From Phenylobacterium conjunctum (lineage in GTDB: Bacteria; Pseudomonadota; Alphaproteobacteria; Caulobacterales; Caulobacteraceae): DNA of 64,000 bases. Location: positions 1 through 64,000 of the forward strand of contig NZ_JBHTLQ010000009.1 in the NCBI RefSeq assembly GCF_042679085.1, given 5' to 3'. A program made the translations under genes and the position numbers. A model generated the notes under the pieces. The model was not told where the DNA came from, made no database searches, and saw nothing but the letters and a program-made list of their open reading frames with translations. This document shows, piece by piece, positions 58,177 to 64,000 of the stretch (positions are counted from its first letter, which is position 1; each line of letters starts with the position of its first letter).

Positions 58177-59541
58177 ATGGCCCGACGATCCTTTGACCGC
58201 CGAACCTTTGTCGCCCTGCTGCTGGCAGGCTGCGCGGACCCGACGCCGAACCTGGTGCCGCAGGTCACGCCCCTGCCGCAGACCCCGACGCCGCAGCAGC
58301 CCCAGCCGGTCGCCCCGCCCACCGAGTCGGGCTCGATGAGCTTCGACGCCTGGTCGCGGCAGTTCTATGAGCGCGCCGTCCGCGCCGGTCTGCCCGCCGA
58401 CCTCTTGACCCGCGAGATGGCCGGCCTGGTCCCCGACCCGCGGGTCATCACCCTGGACAGCCGCCAGCCGGAATTCGCCAAGCCCTTCGGCGACTACATC
58501 AAGGGCGTCATCAGCGACGACCGCATCGCCATCGGCCAGCGCAAGCGCGTCGAGCTGGCCCCGATCACCGCCGACATCGAGGCCAAATACGGCGTCCCCG
58601 GCGACGTGGTGCTGGGCATCTGGGCCGTGGAGACCGCCTTCGGCGGGACCATGGGCAGTTTCGACGTCATCCGCTCCATGGCCACCCTGGCCGCCGACGG
58701 CCGCCGCCGCCAGTGGGCCGAGGACCAGCTGATGGCCGCCCTGAGGATCATCGGCCAGGGCGAGTTCCCCAGGTCCCAGCTCTATGGCTCCTGGGCCGGG
58801 GCCATGGGCCAGACCCAGTTCATCCCCACCACCTTCCTGTCCACCGCCGTGGACGAGGACGGCGACGGCAAGCGCGACATCTGGGGCTCCCGCGAGGATG
58901 CGCTGGCCTCGGCGGCCAACCTGCTCTCCAAGGGGGGCTGGGTGCGCGGCCAGGGCTGGGCCCGCGAGGTCACGGTCCCCGACGGCTTCGACTACGCCCT
59001 GACCGAAGGCCCGCGCGAGACCCCCGACTGGTGGGCGCGCCTGGGCGTGGTCCGCGCCGACGGCCTGCCCTGGACCACGGCGGACCAGACCGCCAAATGC
59101 ATGCTGATCGCCCCCACCGGCGCCCAGGGGCCGAAGTTCCTGCTGCTGCCGAACCACTTCGTGATCCGCAAGTACAACAACGCCACCACCTATGCCCTGG
59201 GCGTGGGCCTGTTGGCCGACCGCTTCGGCGGCATGGGGCCGCTGGTTCAGGCCTGGCCGTATGAGACGGCCCTGTCCACCGCCGACCGCATCGCCTCTCA
59301 GAAGGCCCTGGCGGCTCTGGGCTTCGATCCCGGCCAGCCGGACGGGGTGATCGGGGTCAACACCCGCGCCGCCCTGCGGGCCTGGCAGAAGTCCCGCGGC
59401 CTGATCGCCGACGGCTATCTCTCGATGCAGATGGTCGGCCTGCTCAAGGCCGAAGTCCCCTGGGTCTCGCCCACGCCGCCGCCCGCGGATCCGGTTCCGC
59501 AGGCGCCGACGCCCGGCCCTGCGCCGCAGGCGCGGCGCTAA
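58177..59541 (+). CDS. MltB-type lytic murein transglycosylase with peptidoglycan-binding domain
   Basis: A 454-residue lipoprotein. The signal has a twin-arginine-like DRRTFVALLLAGC with the lipobox cysteine at residue 19, followed by a Pro-rich linker (about 25-48). The catalytic Glu is in GIWAVETAFGG (about residue 152), and YGSWAGAMGQTQFIPTTF is the MltB signature. A C-terminal peptidoglycan-binding domain (ALAALGFDPGQPDGVIGVNTRAALRAWQ) follows. It cleaves glycan strands to anhydromuropeptides. The ATG at 58177 is preferred to an upstream TTG. Confidence 0.9.
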   Translation: MARRSFDRRTFVALLLAGCADPTPNLVPQVTPLPQTPTPQQPQPVAPPTESGSMSFDAWSRQFYERAVRAGLPADLLTREMAGLVPDPRVITLDSRQPEFAKPFGDYIKGVISDDRIAIGQRKRVELAPITADIEAKYGVPGDVVLGIWAVETAFGGTMGSFDVIRSMATLAADGRRRQWAEDQLMAALRIIGQGEFPRSQLYGSWAGAMGQTQFIPTTFLSTAVDEDGDGKRDIWGSREDALASAANLLSKGGWVRGQGWAREVTVPDGFDYALTEGPRETPDWWARLGVVRADGLPWTTADQTAKCMLIAPTGAQGPKFLLLPNHFVIRKYNNATTYALGVGLLADRFGGMGPLVQAWPYETALSTADRIASQKALAALGFDPGQPDGVIGVNTRAALRAWQKSRGLIADGYLSMQMVGLLKAEVPWVSPTPPPADPVPQAPTPGPAPQARR

Positions 59542-59561
59542 GGCGCCGAGCCTTAGGCCAC

Positions 59562-60869
59562 CTACATCCCCCCCTCGTCCTCCTTCTCCAGCGTCGCCGC
59601 CGCCTGGTCTTCCAAAGTCGCGGGCTTGGGGTCGGCGTTGCGCAGCTGGGGGTTCACGAAGGCGTAGGCCAGCATGGCCAGCATCATGGTCATGTTCAGC
59701 AGGAAGGGCGCGGAGTGGTAGTGCTCGTAGAGCCAGACAAAGGCCGGGGCGAGCACCACATTGACGCCGTTCACCGCGGCGATGGCGCCGGCCACCCGGG
59801 CCTGTTCGCCCATGTCCACCGCCAGAGACGAGCCGGCCGTGAAGCCCGGCCGGGCGAAGCCGAAGCCCAGGCTTGAGATGGCGTAGCCCGCCACCACCGC
59901 CCAGTAGTCCGGCGCGAACGCCACCAGCAGATTGCCCGCCGCCGCCACGCCGACGCCCCAGCGCAGCAGCTGGCGCGGCGTCATGTCGAACATGCGGATG
60001 ATGCCCCACTGGGCCAGCAGGCCGGCCACCGCGCCGAACATCATGGCGATGGCGATGAAGCCCTGGGCCTGGGTCGGCGACATGCCCAGCTTGTCGATGA
60101 TCAGGAAGCCCAGAGTCTGGCCCTGGGCGGTCTGGCTGACCGCGACGATGAAGCCATAGATCAGGAAGGGCGTGATCCGCGGATCGCGCCACATGGGCCG
60201 CTCCTTCTCGCCGGCGAAGGCGTGGGTGCGGGCCTCGTACTTCGGCCGATGCTCGCTCTCGGGCAGCTTGCGCCAGACCACCACCAGCATGGTCAGGGCG
60301 ATCAGCGAGAACATGGCCATCGGCCCGGCCAGGCCCAGGACCGGCAGGATGAACAGGGGCGCGAGGAAGGGGCCGATCACGGTGCCCAGACCGAAGGCGC
60401 CGGCCAGGCTCGACATCGACTGGGTCCGCTGGGCGACCGGAGTGTGCTCGGCCACATAGGCCTGGGTGGCCGGGTTCGAGGCCGCCCCGAACAGGCCGAA
60501 TAGCGCCCGGGCCAGAAGGAACAGGACGAAGATCACCATCCAGTTGGCCAGCTTGTGCAGGCCCGCCGAGACCACGATGGCGCAGGCGGCCATGGACACC
60601 GCAAACCCGCTCAGGCCCAGCAGCATCAGCGGCTTTCGACCGTACTTGTCCGAGGCCTGGGCCCAGAAGGGCGACGAGAACGCCCACAACAGGGCCGACA
60701 GCGAGAACACCCCCGCCACCAGGAAGTCCGGAATGCCGATGGAGCGCCCGATGGCCGGCAGCACCGAGATCATGCCGGTATTGCCCATGGCCGTGACCAG
60801 GGACACGCAGAAGATGATGGCGAAGGACTGCTTCGGCAGACCTCCCGGGGCGGCGAGGGTCTTTTCCAT
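59562..60869 (-). CDS. MFS transporter
   Basis: A 435-residue transporter with about twelve helices. The motif between helices 2 and 3 is PFWAQASDKYGRKPLMLLG, the classic MFS DxxGRR-type loop, and the domain resembles the TetA-like drug:proton antiporter group (PLFGFLGAASNPATQAYVAE-like segment near helix 4). The substrate is unknown. It is convergent with the transglycosylase gene, with a 20-bp gap. Confidence 0.85.
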   Translation of the reverse strand: MEKTLAAPGGLPKQSFAIIFCVSLVTAMGNTGMISVLPAIGRSIGIPDFLVAGVFSLSALLWAFSSPFWAQASDKYGRKPLMLLGLSGFAVSMAACAIVVSAGLHKLANWMVIFVLFLLARALFGLFGAASNPATQAYVAEHTPVAQRTQSMSSLAGAFGLGTVIGPFLAPLFILPVLGLAGPMAMFSLIALTMLVVVWRKLPESEHRPKYEARTHAFAGEKERPMWRDPRITPFLIYGFIVAVSQTAQGQTLGFLIIDKLGMSPTQAQGFIAIAMMFGAVAGLLAQWGIIRMFDMTPRQLLRWGVGVAAAGNLLVAFAPDYWAVVAGYAISSLGFGFARPGFTAGSSLAVDMGEQARVAGAIAAVNGVNVVLAPAFVWLYEHYHSAPFLLNMTMMLAMLAYAFVNPQLRNADPKPATLEDQAAATLEKEDEGGM

Positions 60870-60983
60870 GGGCCTAGGCTGTTAAGCCGCGCCGGGCCGG
60901 TGCGCAAATCTAGATGTCCTTACGACGCATTAAGCATTCCGCCCGATGCTTTAGCCTGTTCGGCTCCCGGGGACGTCTTCCGC

Positions 60984-61853
60984 ATGTTTCAGATCATCGG
61001 CATCGTGCTGCTGTTCGGCCTGGTCTTCGGCAGCTTCCTCATGTCGGGCGGCAGCCTGGCGCCGATCATCCACGCCGCGCCGCACGAACTGATGGCCATC
61101 GGCGGGGCCGGCGTCGCCAGCTTCCTGATCGCCAACTCCATGACCGTGGTGAAGGGCGCGGGCGCTGGCATGGGCAAGGTCTTCGCCGGTCCCAAGTGGA
61201 AGGCCAGCGACTATCGCGACCTGCTCTCCCTGCTGTTCCTGCTGACCAAGACGATGAAGTCCAAGGGCGTCATCGCCCTGGAAAGCCACATCGAGAACCC
61301 GCACGATTCGACGATCTTCTCGCGCTACCCGAAGATCATGAAGGACCACTTCGCCATCGACTTCATCTGCGACACCCTGCGGATGATGACCATGAACCTG
61401 GAGGATCCCCACCAGGTCGAGGATGCGATGGAGAAGCAGCTCGAAAAGCACCACCACGAGGCCCTGGCCCCGGCCCACGCCATCCAGTCCCTCGCCGACG
61501 CCCTTCCGGCGCTGGGCATCGTCGCCGCCGTGCTGGGCATCATCAAGACCATGGGCGCCATCAGCGAGCCGCCGGAAGTCCTGGGTGAAATGATCGGCTC
61601 GGCCCTGGTCGGCACCTTCCTGGGCGTGTTTCTGGCCTACGGCCTGGTCGCGCCCTTCGCGACCCGGATCAACCAGATCGTCGAAGAAGAAAGCGCCTTC
61701 TACAAGATCATCCAGGCGGTGCTGGTCGCCCACCTGCACGGCAACGCCGCCCAGATCTCCGTCGAAATCGGCCGCGGCAACGTCCCCTCGGGTTCGCAAC
61801 CGAGCTTCCTGGAACTCGAAGAAGCCCTCTCAGCCATCCCGAACGAGGCGTAA
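60984..61853 (+). CDS. motA: flagellar motor stator protein MotA
   Basis: A 289-residue membrane protein with four helices: two near the N-terminus (FQIIGIVLLFGLVFGSFLMSGG and MAIGGAGVASFLIANS) and two in the C-terminal half (ALPALGIVAAVLGIIKTMG and SALVGTFLGVFLAYGLVAPF). The large cytoplasmic loop holds the charged residues that touch FliG. With MotB it forms the proton-driven stator; motB is not adjacent here. The ATG at 60984 follows the divergent MFS gene by 114 bp. Confidence 0.95.
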   Translation: MFQIIGIVLLFGLVFGSFLMSGGSLAPIIHAAPHELMAIGGAGVASFLIANSMTVVKGAGAGMGKVFAGPKWKASDYRDLLSLLFLLTKTMKSKGVIALESHIENPHDSTIFSRYPKIMKDHFAIDFICDTLRMMTMNLEDPHQVEDAMEKQLEKHHHEALAPAHAIQSLADALPALGIVAAVLGIIKTMGAISEPPEVLGEMIGSALVGTFLGVFLAYGLVAPFATRINQIVEEESAFYKIIQAVLVAHLHGNAAQISVEIGRGNVPSGSQPSFLELEEALSAIPNEA

Positions 61854-61963
61854 CGCCTCCACAGCGTCACCGGCCAAGGCATAGACCCCAATCCGCAATT
61901 CATTCGCATTTGCGCGAATTGGGGTTCAATACCACTTCATCAAGCGGCTAAATCTGCGACGTC

Positions 61964-63037
61964 TCAGAGCGGCCGCAGCCGGTTCACATGGCCCATCTTG
62001 CGGCCAGGCTTGGTCTCGCGCTTGCCGTAGAGGTGCAGCCGCGCGTCGGGCTCACCGGCCAGCTTGGCCCAGTGATCGGCCTCTTCGCCCAGCAGGTTGA
62101 TCATCTCCACCCGCGCCAGCGCCGCCGTCGGGCCCAGCGGCCATCCGGCCACGGCGCGGATCTGCTGCTCGAACTGGTCCACCTCGCAACCGTCCTGGGT
62201 CCAGTGTCCGGTGTTGTGGACGCGCGGCGCGATCTCGTTGACCAGCAGCCGTCCGTCGGCCAGCTCGAACAGCTCGATGCCGATCACGCCCACATAGTCC
62301 AGGCTGGTCAGGATCTGGTGGGCGATCCGCTCGGCCTGGGCCGCGGTGTCCGCGCTGACCTGCGCCGGCGCCATGGTCTGGCGCAGGACGCCCTTCTCGT
62401 GGTGGTTCTCACCCAGCGGATAGACCGCGATCTCGCCGTCGCAGCCGCGTGCGGCGATCACCGAAAGCTCGCGCACGAAGTCGGCGGGGGCTTCGACGAT
62501 CACCGGCTTGCCGCCCAGGGCCGCAAAGGCGCGGCCGGCGTCGGCGGCGTGCTCCACCCACATCTGGCCCTTGCCGTCATAGCCGTCGCGGCGGGTCTTC
62601 ATCAGCGCCGGCGCGCCGATCTGCTCCAGCGCCTGCGCCGCCTCCAGGATGTCGTCGGCCTTCGCAAACGCCACCGTCGGTGCGCCGGCCTCGTTCAGGA
62701 AGGTCTTCTCGGCCACGCGGTCCTGCGCCACCGCCAGCGCCTTCGCGCCCGGCGCCACGCGCACGCCCAGGGCCGTCAGCCGCTCAACTGCGCCCGCGGG
62801 CACGTTCTCGAACTCGAAGGTCACCACGTCGGCCAGCTCGGCCAGGGCCGTCAGGGCGCGGGGATCATCATAGGCGCCGACGATGGCGTGCGCGGCCACC
62901 CGCGCCGCCGGGCTGTCCGCCTCGGGCTCCAGGATCGCCACGTCGAAGCCCAGCCTCGCCGCCGCCAGGGCCAGCATCCGTCCCAGCTGGCCTCCGCCAA
63001 GGATGCCGATGGTCGAGCCCGGGGGAAGCGGCGTCAT
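61964..63037 (-). CDS. purK: N5-carboxyaminoimidazole ribonucleotide synthase PurK
   Basis: A 357-residue ATP-grasp enzyme that makes N5-CAIR from AIR, bicarbonate and ATP in purine synthesis. IGILGGGQLGRMLALAAARLGF starts the protein, with the ATP-grasp region (MKTRRDGYDGKGQMWV) and NEIAPRVHNTGHWT near the end. The gene is 2 bp downstream of purE, so the two form the usual purEK pair. Confidence 0.96.
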   Translation of the reverse strand: MTPLPPGSTIGILGGGQLGRMLALAAARLGFDVAILEPEADSPAARVAAHAIVGAYDDPRALTALAELADVVTFEFENVPAGAVERLTALGVRVAPGAKALAVAQDRVAEKTFLNEAGAPTVAFAKADDILEAAQALEQIGAPALMKTRRDGYDGKGQMWVEHAADAGRAFAALGGKPVIVEAPADFVRELSVIAARGCDGEIAVYPLGENHHEKGVLRQTMAPAQVSADTAAQAERIAHQILTSLDYVGVIGIELFELADGRLLVNEIAPRVHNTGHWTQDGCEVDQFEQQIRAVAGWPLGPTAALARVEMINLLGEEADHWAKLAGEPDARLHLYGKRETKPGRKMGHVNRLRPL

Positions 63038-63039
63038 GC

Positions 63040-63531
63040 TCAGTCCTCGACCGTCTCGGCCACGCTGTCGGTCAGGGCCTTGCGGAACAGCGCCAGGCGC
63101 TGGGCCAGGGCGTCGTCGGACAGCGCCAGGATCTGCGCCGCCAGGAGCCCTGCGTTCTTGGCGCCAGGCTCGCCGATCGCCAGGGTGCCCACCGCGATGC
63201 CGCCGGGCATCTGGACGATGGAATAGAGGCTGTCGACACCCTTCAGGGTCTTGGACTCGATCGGCACGCCCAGCACCGGCAGGTCGGTCAGGGACGCCGT
63301 CATGCCCGGCAGGTGCGCCGCGCCGCCGGCGCCGGCGATGATCACCTTGAAGCCCGCGGCCTTGGCGCCCTTGGCGAAGGCGTACATCCGGTCCGGGGTG
63401 CGGTGGGCCGAGACCACCTTGGCCTCATAGGCCACGCCGAGCGCGTCCAGCATGTCGGCCGCAGCCTTCAGGGTCGGCCAGTCAGACCGGCTGCCCATGA
63501 TGATGGCGACGGGCGCGGGCGAAGCGCTCAT
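63040..63531 (-). CDS. purE: N5-carboxyaminoimidazole ribonucleotide mutase PurE
   Basis: A 163-residue mutase converting N5-CAIR to CAIR. IIMGSRSDWPTLKAA and VVSAHRTPDRM are the class I PurE signatures, and IIAGAGGAAHLPGMTASLT is the substrate loop. The start at 63531 (MSASPAPVAI) has GGAAAGGGG a few bases upstream. It leads the purEK operon. Confidence 0.96.
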   Translation of the reverse strand: MSASPAPVAIIMGSRSDWPTLKAAADMLDALGVAYEAKVVSAHRTPDRMYAFAKGAKAAGFKVIIAGAGGAAHLPGMTASLTDLPVLGVPIESKTLKGVDSLYSIVQMPGGIAVGTLAIGEPGAKNAGLLAAQILALSDDALAQRLALFRKALTDSVAETVED

Positions 63532-63650
63532 GAATTGGCCCCTTTCCGGAAAGGCGGGGAGTATAGGCGCCGGCTTTGCGCCCGCAACCAAGGACGGCTA
63601 GGATTCTTAATGGCCCGGCTTCCGGGTGATTCTGACGGAACAACGATCTG

Positions 63651-64000
63651 ATGAAGGTCACCGGCGCCCGCAGCGAGACGTTCTCGGCGATCCGCAAGCG
63701 CGCCCTCGCCAAGGCGGGCGCCTACGCGACCGCCGCCGCGCCGGCGCCGGCGGACAAGACCGCCTTTCTGGGCCTGACCGAGGCGGACCTGACCCCGGCT
63801 GTCCAGCAGGCGGTCAAGACCTTGCTCACCGAGATCGACGACCTGCGCGGCGAGGTCTCGCGGCTGAAGGCTCGCCTCGCCGAGGCCGAGGAGCTGGCGG
63901 ATCGCGACGCCCTGACCCCGGTGCTCAACCGCCGCGCCTTCGTGCGGGAGCTGGGCCGCATCCGCACCTTCGCTCAGCGCTACGGCTCGCCCGCCAGCCT
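63651..64000 (+). CDS. GGDEF-domain diguanylate cyclase, 5' part (cut by window end)
   Basis: About 116 residues are visible before the window ends. They start MKVTGARSETFSAIRKRALA, followed by an Ala/Pro linker and a coiled coil (LTEIDDLRGEVSRLKARLAE). The run ADRDALTPVLNRRAFVRELG is the usual beginning of a GGDEF domain (DxLTxLxNRRxF). The catalytic GGDEF loop itself lies outside, so whether it is active cannot be told. It is divergent from purE. Confidence 0.8.
   Translation, partial: MKVTGARSETFSAIRKRALAKAGAYATAAAPAPADKTAFLGLTEADLTPAVQQAVKTLLTEIDDLRGEVSRLKARLAEAEELADRDALTPVLNRRAFVRELGRIRTFAQRYGSPAS

Noticed and set aside
58027..60687. 886-codon open frame on the minus strand
   Set aside because: It overlaps the transglycosylase on the other strand and the MFS gene in another frame; both of those have clear family motifs, this has none.
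60885..60983. CtrA-type site upstream of motA
   Set aside because: Single TTAA half-sites occur (near 60890 and 60930) but no TTAA-N7-TTAA pair, so a CtrA box is not supported.

Overview
This 64-kb window is a continuous, gene-dense piece of a high-GC alphaproteobacterial chromosome, almost certainly from the Caulobacterales (Caulobacter/Phenylobacterium-like). Support comes from a gapR gene close to a TacA-like sigma-54 response regulator, the alphaproteobacterial SOS box (GAAC-N7-GAAC) in front of ruvCAB, a three-gene pnt transhydrogenase, a small aa3-oxidase subunit IV, and a complete tolQRAB-pal-cpoB cluster. I see no insertion sequence, prophage, CRISPR array or tRNA. The left edge is the promoter and leader of an rRNA operon that runs leftwards out of the window; the right edge cuts a GGDEF-type gene.

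Layout: 1-280 rRNA promoter/leader; 0.3-7.2 kb small metabolic and stress enzymes (OYE reductase, nitrobindin-like, RidA, pantothenate-kinase-like, hydrolase, a catalytically dead RNase H-like protein, thioesterase, Nudix, GST); 7.3-9.6 kb ruvCAB Holliday-junction genes; 9.6-16.4 kb ybgC-tolQRAB-pal-cpoB-tilS envelope cluster; 16.4-18.7 kb hydrolase, lipoprotein and LytM peptidase; 18.9-22.2 kb pntAA-pntAB-pntB and cytochrome oxidase subunit IV; 22.4-28.2 kb hydrolase/thioesterase pair and a DUF2946/TonB-receptor/PepSY module that looks like metal uptake; 28.2-31.1 kb two exported amidohydrolase-family proteins; 31.1-34.1 kb a GH3 glucosidase with a divergent TetR regulator; 34.1-38.1 kb pepF and a LuxR-LuxI quorum-sensing locus with two tiny genes; 38.1-44 kb exported peptidase, esterase and PBP1A; 44-49.5 kb glyoxylate shunt (malate synthase, ScfR-type regulator, isocitrate lyase); 49.6-53.2 kb acetyltransferase, PQQ alcohol dehydrogenase and a membrane protein; 53.4-61.9 kb TacA-like regulator, GST, gapR, HAD phosphatase, rpmJ, lytic transglycosylase, MFS transporter and motA; 62-64 kb purE-purK and the GGDEF gene.

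The accessory interest lies in four places. The LuxI/LuxR locus has a perfect 16-bp palindrome inside a tandem 21-bp repeat upstream of luxI, and two co-oriented small ORFs (74 and 53 codons) after luxI. The RNase HI-like protein at 4.4 kb keeps the fold's landmarks but has lost all four catalytic acids. Several families of REP/REPIN-like palindromes sit between genes, and one copy supplies the last 16 codons of the TetR regulator. Finally, three convergent gene pairs end in overlapping TAG stop codons on a shared CTAG.

All functional calls are from reading translated sequence and family motifs by eye; no database search was run.
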